Assembly: GCF_017562075.2 (NCBI RefSeq)
Contig: NC_054082.1
Coordinates: 60,680,906-60,744,905 of the forward strand
DNA: 64,000 nucleotides
Source of the DNA: Anopheles merus
Lineage: Eukaryota > Arthropoda > Insecta > Diptera > Culicidae
Reading direction: 5' to 3'
Of the stretch, positions 32,840-44,050 are shown piece by piece. Positions within the stretch are counted from its first letter, which is position 1. Each line of letters starts with the position of its first letter. The position numbers and the translations under genes are program-made. Below the pieces are notes generated by a model. The model made no database searches. It worked only from the letters and a program-made list of their open reading frames with translations, and was not told the DNA's origin.

Positions 32840-32851
32840 TGGGCATACCAG

Positions 32852-33024
32852 TCACTCTACGCAGCAAGGCTCTCTCACCTGAGACATGGCCCTCCGCTCT
32901 AACGTACCGTGAGTTCCGTGACTACCGGACCAATAATAATAACACTAATGCTCTCGCAGCCGCCGATACAAATTCGATGCTTCAACCTACACTCGATCAC
33001 ACTGTCACTCTCGTCACATCGTAA
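32852..33024 (+). pseudogene. CR1-like LINE ORF1, C-terminus
   Basis: Continues ORF1 after the R1 element in the right frame: VTLRSKALSPETWPSALTYREF, then an Asn-rich end and a stop at 33024. Joining it to 30956 needs removal of one target copy only. Confidence 0.65.
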
Positions 33025-33350
33025 TCCTCTCCCACGGTTTGGATTGAGCTCTCCGATACCAACTGCCAATACAGATCCGCCCGCGCAGCCTGTTGCGACT
33101 TCATATGATATGACCACAACAGATGCAGCTTTGTTTGCAACCGAACCACAACAAGACCTTAATGAGCGAATGCTTGTCACTACCACACCTACCAGGTCGC
33201 CTCCGGAATGCTTAGCCGCGCCTAAAAAAGACCGAAACGCGGAAACGCTAAACGGACTGATGAATCTGCTGACGCTGGCCCGTCGGATGAATAGCAATCT
33301 TGCACTGCATCCGGCGATGCACCTCGTTCAGCTCATCCCAGTCTCTCTAT

Positions 33351-36300
33351 CTACTACCAAAATGTACGTGGTCTACGAACGAAAACTACAAATCTATGCC
33401 TGGCGCTATCAGAATCAGAATATGATTTTATCATTCTCACTGAGACTTGGCTTACTCAGTCCATACCTTCTTCGCTCCTCACTGACGATCATTATCATAT
33501 CTACAGGTGCGTTAGCAATCTTTCCAACAGTGCCCTCTGCTCAACGCGGTGGGGGTGTTTTAATTGCAAGTTCCTCTTCAATACCGACATGTGAAATCGC
33601 ATCGCCTAATACCATACTGGAACAACTTTGGATCAAAACATTGCTGCCAGGTGTCTCTGTTTACATCGGCGTTGTTTACATTCCGCCTAGTCATGCGAAT
33701 GACCCCGCAGTGATGAACGCTTTACATGATAGTGTACGTGAAATTTCAAGCCGCATTAAAGAGAGCGATTTATCATACGTATTCGAAGATTTCAATAAAC
33801 CTGATCTCAGATGGGAGCTGACTAATACATTAGAAGCCACCGATTGCTCTCCATGTTATTATGTCATGCATTATGCACCTTTATGCAATTCCCTGGCTAA
33901 TACCGATATCGTTGATGGGTTGCATAGTACCGGATTATTTCAGTTGAGTGGTATTGCAAATCAATCTGGGCGTCTATTGGATCTGGTCTTCGCAAACCTT
34001 GCCGCAACCAATGTTTTGTGCGACTCAATCACACCTCTGCACTCTGTGAATGGTACTTCGGCTCTAGAGAACTCCTTCCCAAACGTAACACACTGTAGTA
34101 TTCCACTTCTCAGTGAGGATTTTCATCATCCTTCATTGGATATGATGATTTATTATCCCGTACAACTATCCCACACCACCAACAGTCACACTCGCAGTAC
34201 AGTAAATAGAAATTTCTTCAAAACGAATGTGGAACGTATGAGTGCTCTTATTGTGTCGTTTGACCGCAATTTTGACTGCTCCAACTTTGCCACTATCGAC
34301 GAAGCCACCGATTTCTTTAGTGTTTTTATGCGCTCAGCGATTAATTCCTGCGTTCCTGTTGCTCAACGAAAGTCTGGCCCCGATTGGTCTATAGCATCTT
34401 TAAGATGGTTGAAAAAAATAAAATCAAAAGCCTACGCGGATTACATCAGAACGAGATCATCACTGCATAGGAGAATTTGTTTTCCATGCACTGAACAATT
34501 ATCGTCGTCAAAATCGTGTGCTCTACCGCTCCTTCATTCACCGCACTGAAAGGCAGCTGTTTTCTAAGCCGACACGGTTCTGGAGCTTCTGGAACAAACG
34601 GCGCAATATAAGTAGTATCCCTCCGTCAATGAGCTACAATGGCGAAACTAGTATCGATACATCCGATATTTGCAACACTTTCGCCAATCGTTTCGCTGAT
34701 GCATTCACCCTTCCTGTTCACAACTTTAACACACTAGCTGAGGCCACTCGCAATACTCCATCGAATGCTATCGAGTTTATTAGACCCACAATTGACGAAG
34801 CACTAGTTGCGCGCACACTCAGCGATATAAAACCATCTACATCATCTGGACCTGACAATATTCCCGCATACATTTTGAAGCACTGCCGTCAATCACTCGC
34901 ACCCATTCTTGCCAAAATATTTAATGATTCCCTTATGCATGGCACGTATCCTGCGTCCTGGAAACACGCGCGAATGGTTCCTATCCATAAAAAAGGCAGT
35001 CGACTTCATGCTTGCAATTATCGTGGCATTGTTTCCCTATGCGCTTGTGCAAAGGTGTTTGAGCTCATTCTATACAATCCGCCACTCACAGCAGTTCAAA
35101 ACTATATGAGCCCTAGTCAGCATGGATTTCTCCCAAGGAGATCTTCCACCACAAATCTTGCTGATTGTGTTGGTTTCTGCTTTGACCACATGGATCGTGG
35201 TACTCAAGTTGATTCAGTATATATCGACTTCAGGGCTGCGTTCGATAGTAACTCTCATGATATTCTACTCTCGAAGCTAAAAAAACTCGGTTTCCTCGAC
35301 TGGCACATCACCTGGCTGCGTTCATATTTAACTGGTCGTTCGTACTACATAAGCATAGGCTCTCATCGTTCTCACTCCTTCACCAGCTCTTCCGGTGTGC
35401 CTCAAGGGAGTAATTTGGGACCGCTACTCTTCCTCATCTATATAAATGATCTATCTTTCGTTTTACCGCCAGGCCAACACCTAATGTACGCCGACAATGT
35501 AAAAATATTCGCTTCAGTTAGAAACGACAGTCACTGTGTATCCTTGAGAATCTGGACAGCTGGTGCAGCAGAAACGCCCTCCAAGTGTGTGCTGATAAAT
35601 GTCAGTGTATATCATTCAGCAGAGCCCGTTACCCCATCACGTTTACATACACTATGCTCAACACGCTTTTGGCTCGCACGACATGTATCCGTGATCTGGG
35701 GGCGCTACTCGATCAGAAGATGTCATTTCGCCCTCACATTGATAGCGTTGTTGCGAAGGGAAATCAGCTACTCGGTCAATTACGCGGACCTGTAGCGAGG
35801 TTACCGATCCCATGTGCGTCAAGTCGATCTTCTGTGCCATCGTAAGGTCGTGCCTGGAGTACTGCTGTCCGATCTGGTGCCTGCTTGGCGTTGGTGACAT
35901 CAATCGCCTCGAAGCGATTCAACGGAGACTCACCAGGTACGCGGTTCGACTCCTTCCATGGCAAACCCACCACGCTCGACCCTCCTACCATCAGCGGTGT
36001 CTGCTTCTCGGACTTGAACCACTCTGCTCTCGACGTAAAAACGCCCAATGCCTTTTCATATTCCGGCTCCTTAACGGAGAGATCGATTCCACGGCATTAC
36101 TAGCCAGCATCAATTTGTTCGCTCCCTGTCGGATTCTTAAATCTAATTTCCATCTCCGTGTACCGCGTACCCGCAACAACCATAGCCAGGGACACCCCAT
36201 TATACGTATTTTCCTCGAGTTCAATGAAGTGTTAGATTTGTTCGATTTTAGTATGTCTACATTTACGTTCAAGGAGAAATTGCGTCTACGTCACATTTAA
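33351..36300 (+). pseudogene. CR1-like LINE ORF2: endonuclease and RT, decayed
   Basis: The endonuclease starts near 33351 (YYQNVRGLRTKTTN, then YDFIILTETWLTQ). A frame change near 33530 leads to RGGGVLIASSSS, and the usual GDFN is EDFN. It then runs to 34450, where the frame changes again. RT 34560-35540: STSSGPDNIPAYILK, NYRGIVSLCACAKVFE, SGVPQGSNLGPLLFLIYIN; the catalytic YADD is YADN (about 35487-35498). Frame changes near 35550 and 35795. The C-terminal part ends at 36300. Inactive. Confidence 0.78.
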
Positions 36301-36423
36301 TGTTAGCTTATAACTAGAGGTCTATTATATGCTCCTTAATTTAAATATAAGGTTGCCGATTAGACAAGATGGTCCATCGGTTGTGTATGAAATAAATAAA
36401 AAAATAAATAAATTAATCATAAT

Positions 36424-36991
36424 TGTGATTGTATATCACGAGCTCAATAAATTCATCTTTTTCGTTTATGTTTGATTTTATTTTCAACATTTAAGTTGTA
36501 TCACATGGCCTGTCTGTTTCATACATATTTGTTGGATTATATTTTTCTATTATTTCTTCCATTTTCTTTTTGTTTTCTTTGTTTCCTACAATGTTGTTTT
36601 TCTTTATCATAGCTCTAGTGTTGGCACGATATAGACCACATGCGTTCTAGCTAGAAAGTAATGTTTGTAAACATCGAGCTGTCAAGAGCAGATCAACCTA
36701 ACTCCCACTTTACCCGACAGATGGCGTACTAAATACACAGAAAGGGACGACAGGGTCAGCTTGTACGACAACTAGTTCTCCTAGAATAGGACCAATCAGG
36801 AAGCGGTTCAACCAGGGTCAAATTCGCACAGTTGATCGAGAACAGGGCGCCATCGCTAACCGCAAATTAGTTGCAAATTAGAACGCGGAAAGAAAGCACC
36901 AATTTTAAAACTGCTTGAAAACTGCGTGAATAAACAACAGTTTGTAAAATTATCTTTACCGTTTGTGACTCAACTAACCGAGTGCTGCACA
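36424..36991 (+). repeat. BEL-2 LTR, second copy, opposite orientation
   Basis: 568 bp, TGTGATTG to CTGCACA, the same length as the LTR at 23857-24424 and differing by few bases. Left neighbour: tail of the CR1-like LINE. Right neighbour: gypsy RNase H coding on the minus strand, after about 10 bases (CGTAGCAATA). No internal BEL sequence follows, so it is a solo LTR or a truncated end. Confidence 0.75.
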
Positions 36992-37874
36992 CGTAGCAAT
37001 ATCTAGTATTTACCATAAGGATATGATTTGATACATCTGATTTATTTTTAGGAATTGATGCTTTAAGCTCATCAGAATCAGTTATAATTCTGGATAAAGC
37101 ATCTGCTACTACGTTGGTTTTACCTGCTAAAAATTCTATTTTTAAATCAAATTCTTCTAAATCTAGTCTCATTCTTGTTAGTTTAAATGTTGGGTTTTTC
37201 ATACCAAAAAGGTACACTAATGGTCTGTGATCTGTTTTCACGGTGAATTTTCTGCCGTATAGGTATGGTTTGAAATAATTGATTGCCCAGTGAATTGCTG
37301 TAAGTTCCTTTTCTATGATAGGCTTATTCTTTTCTCCTTGCGTGAAGCTTTTGCTTGCATTGCGCGATTGGGTGATCTTTTCCATCTCTGATTTGAGAAA
37401 GAACTGCTCCACATGCGACGAGCATCAGCTGTTAGTATGATTTCTTTAGTAAAATCCGGATACTTCAAGACTGCTGGAGACAAAAGGCTTTCTTTTAAAC
37501 TATTAAATGCTTTTTGGTATTCATCTGTCCAAATAAACTTGACATTTTTCTTAATTAGGTTATTTAAAGGTTTAGCAATTTTTGCAAATATTGTACAAAT
37601 TTACGATAATAATTACAAAATGCAACAAATCTTCGTACTTCATCTGCATTTTTAGGTATGGGAAAGTTTCTAATTGTTTCAAACTTAGAATCGTCTGGGT
37701 ATATACCCTTATCAGTTATTTTATGACCTAAATAAGTATCTTCTGTTTTGAAAAATGAACATTTTTCTGGATTTAATTTTAAATTGTAAGACCTTAACCT
37801 ATCAAAAACCTTAACTATGTTACTGATGTGCTGCCATGCACTGCAGCTAGTAACGATTATATCGTCTATATACA
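36992..37874 (-). pseudogene. 412-like gypsy RT C-terminal half and RNase H
   Basis: Minus strand. At 37874-37570 the RT resumes at its catalytic box (VYIDDIIVTSCSAWQH) with LNPEKCSFF and YLGHKITDKGI. Then RNase H (37412-37010): KPIIEKELTAIHWAINYFKPYL, FTVKTDHRPLVYLF and NVVADALSRI. A frame change separates them near 37570-37412. It is the other half of the element at 44904-47185, split by the errantivirus-type insertion exactly between codons of the AFVYIDD motif. It ends at the BEL-2 LTR. Confidence 0.82.
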
Positions 37875-38254
37875 CAGTTATGTTCACGATAGCCCGGAGT
37901 AAGTTTAAAAAAAATATTACTGGGGATCTTTATTTGCGAATTGCTAAACTAAGACTGAAGCTAACTTCTGGATTCGGTACTATTTAGCTAGGCTGGTGTT
38001 TTCGGTGCGGCCAGGTTTGCCGGTCACGTTGTCGTCCACGTTTATGATGATCATGTTGCCTCGGTCCGTCTGAACATACAACACCACACCTGGTCGTGGT
38101 AACCTGCTTCCAGTGGAGTTCCCGTTGGAACCTGACTCCAGTGGAGTTCCCGTTGGAACCTGACTCCGCGCGTGGAGTAACATCGATGGCTCGCTTGCGA
38201 CCGTTTTCTTACTCAGCACCTGTATCATAGCGCGTAGCGCATGTGTACATATCT
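37875..38254 (-). repeat. 3' LTR of the errantivirus-type element (380 bp)
   Basis: Same ends as the 5' LTR (AGATATGTACAC to the CATAA(C/T)TG region in element orientation). It carries two insertions relative to it: 19 bp after GGCTGGT and a 28-bp tandem duplication of the CCAGTGGAGTTCCCGTTGGA unit. Together they explain the 47-bp length difference. Confidence 0.85.
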
Positions 38255-38263
38255 CCTCCCTCC

Positions 38264-39480
38264 TTAAACGTCGAGCGTCCTCGATCGACTTACCGACGTT
38301 TGCAGTGGGATGATGTTGTGAATAGCTTCGGTAGACATTTTCTTCTCTGCATGTTTGGTTTTGTATTTGTAGATGCAAAATGCAGTTATAAGAAAGCCTG
38401 TTAGAACAACAATTAATATCCCTCCTGCAATTGTATGCGTGCGTAAGCGGAGTGTTATTGTATGGAGTTGATGTATGTTACTAATATGCATTGTGTGCAG
38501 ATCTTGTATATCTGGCTTGTTTAGCGTTATTTCTGTTTTGCTGCCAGTTAAGGGTAGGAAGTAGTCTTCTTGGTCTAACACACCAATATGCGCAGTAAAT
38601 GTGCTATTTAAGATTTTTACGGTGCAATTGCCGATTTCAATTAGTGTGGGTACTGCTATTATTTGGCTGTTTGAACATGAATCAATGACTGGCACGCCAA
38701 AGGTGGTATCGATTAGAATGACTCCTGGTTTCATTCCTCGTATTATTATTCCTCATATGCTCGGAGCTCGTGGTGGTGGTACATTTATATGGATGATTTC
38801 TGATGATATTTGAGATACACTCGTCGTTTAGCGGTTGTGGGTTGTTGCAAATCGTGCACTCTTCGTTTACATTGAAAATGGTGTTTTTATGCTTGGCTAC
38901 AAATTTTACATCCGTCTATTCTTCTATGTCTTCTACAGTTGTACAATGTTATCAATGTTCAGGATAAGATTTACTTGTTCTATTTCAGTTTTTACGACTT
39001 TTATCTGATTATTCATTTGATTTTCGATTTTTATTTTTTTAGAGTTTGTGTAATTTTGTTTACTGATTTTTCTATTTCGGAATGAATTCTAACTTGAGCG
39101 TTAATGTTGGATATGGTTTTGTTTTCTGAATGTTCTAAATTCTGAATGTTCTAAGTGTTTTCTGATCTGCGATTTCCTGCGATTATTTTTATAATTGTTC
39201 TTAAACCATTTATTATGCCTCTCTTTTGTTTTCTAGGTCTTTTATTTCCTTATTATTTTTTTTTTAGCTGATAGGATTTTATAGTCTAAGGTGTCCTTAA
39301 GATGGTTGGTTAGGCTAATATTATTAGCTAAATTCTGAATATTGTTCAGGTTAGTCTCTATAAATTGTTGCTATTATAAGTTTTGAATTTGTTAAAACTA
39401 TTATGAGGAAATGATTCATTCCAAATTTCATTTTTATAATATTTTTATATGTTTTTTTATAATATTCAGCTGTGATTTCC
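38264..39480 (-). pseudogene. errantivirus-type env remnant
   Basis: Position 3' of pol and adjacent to the polypurine tract fits the third gene of this retrovirus-like group. The C-terminal 157 residues (38264-38734) are open and contain a clear membrane-spanning helix (AGGILIVVLTGFLITAFCIY, residues about 104-123) followed by a basic cytoplasmic tail. Upstream (38735-39480) the coding is interrupted by several stops and frame breaks, and no signal peptide or cleavage site can be identified. It would have been the envelope glycoprotein; this copy cannot make one. Confidence 0.6.
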
Positions 39481-39510
39481 GTAAGGATGAGAAAGAATTT
39501 AAATGGTGTG

Positions 39511-42381
39511 TTAGGTTTTTCGTTTCCTTTTCAATTTTGATTTGTGAATTTTTCTTCCATTTCGGTCTAAAATATTTGTAACTAGGTTATCGAAAACTTT
39601 CGTTTCACGATACCTTTCTTCGTGTTTTAAATTATTTCTTTTCCTTTCGAAGATCGTGTCATTGTCTTTGAATAGTTCTGGTTCTTCTCGTGTTTTGTTC
39701 AATTTTTCTATGTATTTGGATTTTTTTTCTTTTTGTTTTGTGGCATACACTCTATAAAGTTCCTCTTTTTGTTTGATTTTTTCTTGAAGGTCCTCAGGGA
39801 TAGGATCTTCGTTTTTGAAGCCGAAAAATAGTTCTTTAGGGGATATGTTTATTTGAGAGTGTATAGAATTATTGTAAATTGAGACTGCCAAATTAATTTT
39901 TGAAGTAGTTGATAATTTTTTTGTAGAATCTCGTAGTGAGATTATGTTGTGCAATTCTCTTATTGTTCTATGGACAATTTCTATTGTTCCATTAGAAGAG
40001 GATTGACCAACACTTGTATAATGGAATTCTACATTATTTTCTTCAAGAAATTGTTTGATTGTGGTGGATTTAAACGAACATTCTTGGTCCATCACAAGCA
40101 AACAAGGTCTTCCAACGTTAGCGAAGAATTGAGTTAGTGCTTTTAGTATATGTATAGCGTTTCTTGATTGTAAAGGAATCGCCATGGTTAGTCTTGAGAA
40201 CTTATCGCAAAGGGTTAGAAAATGTTTATCACTAATTATAAAGATGTCCATATGAACGATTTCCAAAGGTTTTTTAGGAGTGGCAGTAATTTGATATTTT
40301 TGTTTATATGGGCGTCTTTCATATTTAGCTTTTTGACATATTTTGCAAATGTTAATAAATTTAGTAATTTTAGTTTTCATGTTTGGAAAATAATATTTTC
40401 TAGCAATATGTAGCTTGGTCTCAATAATTCCTCTATGGTTTGCATTATGTTGTCGTTCAATAATCAAATCCTGGTCAATTTCATCAGTTACATCTTCTAA
40501 AATTGTTTTTGTCCAAAATAGTTTGATCGATTTTGCGCGAGAGAAATAGTTTTTGTAGATAATTTGTAAGTTTTGTAAGATTTTTTCACTGCAACAAATG
40601 CCGGTAACACATTTGGGAGATGCATATTCTGTGATTATGTTGATCAACATAGCTGGTCCAAAAAGGGGTGTTTTTATTGTTATTCTATGATAATTTCCGA
40701 AAAGTGTAATTGCTTCTCGAGAATCATTATTATTTTCTTCTAGTATTATTTGATTTCTAAATTCATTTAGTGGTTTTTCAGTTGCTGGGATGAATTCGTC
40801 ATCATTAGTATCTGCTGAGTGTTGCGTCATAGTGTCAGTATTGTTAGAGGCAGTATTTGCATTTAATTCGGATGTTAAAGCAGGGTTTTCCGTTATGCGG
40901 GATAGTGCATCTGCATTTCCATTAAGAGTACCTTTTTTATACTTAATTTCAAATTCGAATTCTTCCAAGGCAAGTTTCCAATGAAGAAGTCTTCTATTTA
41001 AATCATTTTTCTGTCTTAGCCAAACAAGAGGTTTGTGGTCAGTTCTTATTTCAAAAACTGTTCCGAAAATGTACGGTCGGAAATGCTTGGTTGCCCAAAC
41101 AATGGCGAGTAGCTCTTTTTCGGTAGCTGAATAGTTGCACTCTGTTTCATTAAGCGTTCTAGAAGCGTAAGCGATTGGGTGTTCCTTACCATCTTCGAAT
41201 TTTTGTGAAAGTACAGCGCCAAGGGCGAAATCACTTGCGTCTGTTTCTAAAATGAATTTTCTGCTAAAATCAGGATATATTAAAATTGGATCAGCAGTGA
41301 GCATTTGTTTACAATCGTTGAAACAATTTATAAATTCGTCATTTTGTGTTATTTTAGAACCTTTCTTAAGACATTTTGTGAGGGGTTTGGTCAGTTTTGA
41401 AAAATCTTTTATGAATTTTCTGTAATAACCAAGGATTCCTAAGAAGCCTTTAATGTGGGTTGTTGTTTTTGGTATGGGCCAATGCAATATTTTTTCTATT
41501 TTGTTTGGATTGGGTTTGATGCCATCTTGAGTTACAATGTGTCCTAAGAATTCACACTCTTTTCTTAAAAATTCACATTTGTCTAATTGAACCTTTAAAT
41601 TTGATTCAATTAATTTTTTCAACACTTTATTCAAATTGTCCAAATGTTGTTGGAGTGATTTACCAAAAATAATAATATCATCTAGATATACGAGACAGTT
41701 TCTTCCTACAAGGTCACCTAAAATATTATTCATGGCCCGTTGAAAAGTAGCAGGTGCGTTTTTCAAGCCAAAGGGCATTCGTATAAACTCGAAGTGTCCT
41801 TTTTCTGTGCTAAAAGCTGTTTTTGGTCTATCCTTTTTATCAACTTCAATTTGAGGAAAGCCGGATTTTAAATCAAGTGTAGTGAAGTACATGCTTCTAC
41901 CTAACTTGTCCAAAATTTCTTCTATATTGGGAATAGGGTATCGATCATCGATCGTTTTTTCATTCAATTTTCTATAGTCAACCACGATGCGCCATTTCTC
42001 TTTTCCACTTGCATCTGATTTTTTAGGGACTATCCAGATCGGGGATGTCCATGGGGATATAGAATGTTGGATAATACCGTCAGCAATCATTTCTTCGATT
42101 TGCCTATTCACTTCTGCTTTATGAATATTGGGGTATCTATAAGTTTTTGTATGAATGGGTATATCGTCTTTAGTTTTTATTCGATGTCTAATAGCGGTGG
42201 TGCATGAAAGTTTTTCTTTTTCTTGAAGGATGATGCCTAGATTTTGTTTAAGAATTTCGAAAAGTTTATGTTTTTCTTCTTTGTTTAAATGATCGGTGCG
42301 AATTAAATTTTCGAGATTTGCTATGTAATTTTGCGGATGGTCATTATATGGGTGTGTGCTCATATGATTTATTTCGATCAT
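39511..42381 (-). CDS. errantivirus-type pol: RT, RNase H, integrase
   Basis: 956-residue open frame. RT (residues about 90-270): WRIVVDYRKLNEKT, MPFGLKNAPATFQRAMN and the catalytic YLDDIIIFG. RNase H (about 370-490): FILETDASDFALGAVLSQ, TDHKPLVWL and GNADALSRI. Integrase: HHCC region (HNANHRG, CKICQKAKYERR), first Asp in VHMDIFIIS, second in VMDQECSFKS, Glu in NGTIEIVHRT, then a basic tail. The Met at 42381 is internal; protease and the link to RT lie upstream in another frame, so expression as a polyprotein would fail. This is the most complete pol in the window. Confidence 0.88.
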   Translation of the reverse strand: MIEINHMSTHPYNDHPQNYIANLENLIRTDHLNKEEKHKLFEILKQNLGIILQEKEKLSCTTAIRHRIKTKDDIPIHTKTYRYPNIHKAEVNRQIEEMIADGIIQHSISPWTSPIWIVPKKSDASGKEKWRIVVDYRKLNEKTIDDRYPIPNIEEILDKLGRSMYFTTLDLKSGFPQIEVDKKDRPKTAFSTEKGHFEFIRMPFGLKNAPATFQRAMNNILGDLVGRNCLVYLDDIIIFGKSLQQHLDNLNKVLKKLIESNLKVQLDKCEFLRKECEFLGHIVTQDGIKPNPNKIEKILHWPIPKTTTHIKGFLGILGYYRKFIKDFSKLTKPLTKCLKKGSKITQNDEFINCFNDCKQMLTADPILIYPDFSRKFILETDASDFALGAVLSQKFEDGKEHPIAYASRTLNETECNYSATEKELLAIVWATKHFRPYIFGTVFEIRTDHKPLVWLRQKNDLNRRLLHWKLALEEFEFEIKYKKGTLNGNADALSRITENPALTSELNANTASNNTDTMTQHSADTNDDEFIPATEKPLNEFRNQIILEENNNDSREAITLFGNYHRITIKTPLFGPAMLINIITEYASPKCVTGICCSEKILQNLQIIYKNYFSRAKSIKLFWTKTILEDVTDEIDQDLIIERQHNANHRGIIETKLHIARKYYFPNMKTKITKFINICKICQKAKYERRPYKQKYQITATPKKPLEIVHMDIFIISDKHFLTLCDKFSRLTMAIPLQSRNAIHILKALTQFFANVGRPCLLVMDQECSFKSTTIKQFLEENNVEFHYTSVGQSSSNGTIEIVHRTIRELHNIISLRDSTKKLSTTSKINLAVSIYNNSIHSQINISPKELFFGFKNEDPIPEDLQEKIKQKEELYRVYATKQKEKKSKYIEKLNKTREEPELFKDNDTIFERKRNNLKHEERYRETKVFDNLVTNILDRNGRKIHKSKLKRKRKT

Positions 42382-42626
42382 TTTGTCTAATTCATATGTT
42401 TTTGCTGGTTTAGTCCAATGAAATGTTAATGTGTCGCCGTAATTCCTGGCAAGAACTTTAGCATATCCTTGTTTTGCTTCATAAACGCCTGAAGGAATTA
42501 TTGCATCTTTTATTTGAATGTCTTTCGGAAGAAAAATGTTTCCTTTTGTTTGAGAAACAGGAAGCTTTATAATTTGAGAATTATTAGCATTTAATGTAAT
42601 TGAAGGGGGTTCTAATGTTCTTATTT

Positions 42627-42960
42627 CTAAGTCGATTGTACGATCTGGTAGAATAAGTTTATGATTTTTTTTGTATCAATTAGTGTTCCCATATCGGAGA
42701 GTGATTCGTATCCGAGTATTCCGTCAAAATAATTATGACATTTGAAAAGGTAAAATTTTAATTTTTTATCTAGAATGGTTATGAATGTGCATTCTTGTGA
42801 TTTGAACATACCATTTTTATTTTTTATGGTGATTGTTTCGCTTTTCACTCTTTGAGTTAGTGGAACTAATTCTGGATTTAAAAAGTTTTTGTTCGCTCCG
42901 CTGTCTACTAAAAGTTTGATGTTTGAGTCATTTAATTTTGTTGTGTAAAAAGGTTGTCCG
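42627..42960 (-). pseudogene. errantivirus-type protease
   Basis: Aspartic protease at the start of pol: IKLLVDSGANKNFL (about 42895-42935) carries the active-site Asp-Ser-Gly, and FDGILGYESLSDMG (about 42690-42730) is the second conserved segment. The frame breaks at an A-run near 42660 and coding passes to another frame toward RT. Confidence 0.75.
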
Positions 42961-42970
42961 ATAATTGCGT

Positions 42971-44050
42971 TTAACTCGGTGGGTTTAAGTTTGCAGTAAT
43001 TTGAAAATTTACATCTTCTTCATTATCGGTTTCTTCGTCTGAATCGGATTCTTCTGATATTGTTTTTCCGTCATCTTCTTCGGCTGTATGCGAGAAAATT
43101 TTGTTTCTCATATTGGACCGTAAGGATTGATCGACGTCCATGGGAACAATTTTTGTACGATCTGAAGATGGTTTCATGTTATTGAATGGTCTATTTTCAA
43201 GGTGTTTAGGTTATGAAAATTTATTATCCCTTTTTACATTTTTATCGATACTAGGATGTTTTTCGAACCCATTATTGGTATTTGATTTAGTTCCTTCGGC
43301 GTTTTGGAATCTGCATAGAAAGGCGTAAGCTGATTCCAAGTCTTCTGGTTGTGCGGTTTGAGCATATCCAAAATATGTTTTGCTCAGACCATTTATGAAC
43401 GCAGCGAGGCATTCTTGTTCTAAAAACAGGTTAATTGCCTCCCAATGTGAAGCGTATACCGTATTCTGTCTTGCTACTGATTTCATATTGATCAAAATTT
43501 CTTTTGTTTTTCTATAGTGAAGGCTCAAAGATTCGTTTTGTTTTAGGTTCCACAATTGTGTTTGATACGTTGCGATATTGTTTCGATCGCCATAAACGTT
43601 CTGCAAAATATCTGCGACTTCATCAAAAGTAGTAGGGTTTCCGTTCACACAAATAGTATCACGTGCTTTGCCCTCTATCTTATTAATTACGGTCTGGTCG
43701 TAGACACTAAATATTTCTGGTGCCACATTGTTTTTGAAGAGGTCTAGTGTTTTTTTAACTGTTGTTAACCAACCGATTAACTGTTTTTTGTTTCCGTCGA
43801 ATTGCGGAATGACCCTAATTGGATCCGGGATACGAAAATAGTCAGCACTGCGACTCGAGGTCGTTGGCTGTTGTTGTTGTTGGAAGCGTTGTAAACTATC
43901 GTTTTCCGCTTGGAGTGTGTTAACGCGTTCCTCTAACAAGCGCATAGATTCAATCAATGCGTGTATATTTTGTTCCATTTTCACTGGAATTTTCTTGTCC
44001 GTAGTGAATTTCAAAGAAAGAACTTTTGGGAAAGGGGTATATTTTGGCAT
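42971..44050 (-). pseudogene. errantivirus-type gag
   Basis: 279-residue frame 43211-44050 plus a C-terminal acidic piece (42971-43177) in another frame. Coiled-coil-like N-terminus (MRLLEERVNTLQAENDSL), then a Gln run and a capsid-like core (IPQFDGNKKQLIGWL, LWNLKQNESLSLHYRKTKEI, AAFINGLSK). Upstream at 44051-44570 lie the leader and the primer-binding site. No CCHC knuckle, as usual for this group. Confidence 0.8.

Larger units (their letters stand above)
30943..32851 (+). mobile_element. R1-clade LINE, 5'-truncated, 14-bp target duplication
   Basis: Perfect 14-bp duplication GGTGGGCATACCAG at 30943-30956 and 32838-32851. The insert contains RT and the C-terminal zinc knuckle, a 400-bp 3' UTR and 59 A residues. 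It begins in the RT coding region at about 30957. 14-bp duplications are known for R1, but the target here is ORF1 of another LINE, not 28S rDNA. Confidence 0.88.
27700..36420 (+). mobile_element. CR1-like LINE with nested insertions
   Basis: One LINE in three main pieces: about 27700-28105, 30461-30956 and 32852-36420. A mariner derivative splits ORF1 first and an R1-clade element splits it again. The reading of ORF1 resumes correctly across the R1 insertion (SFKVGIP to VTLRSKALSPETW). The 3' end has a small hairpin (GATGGTCCATC, about 36369-36379) and an AATAAATAA-type tail. Confidence 0.8.
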
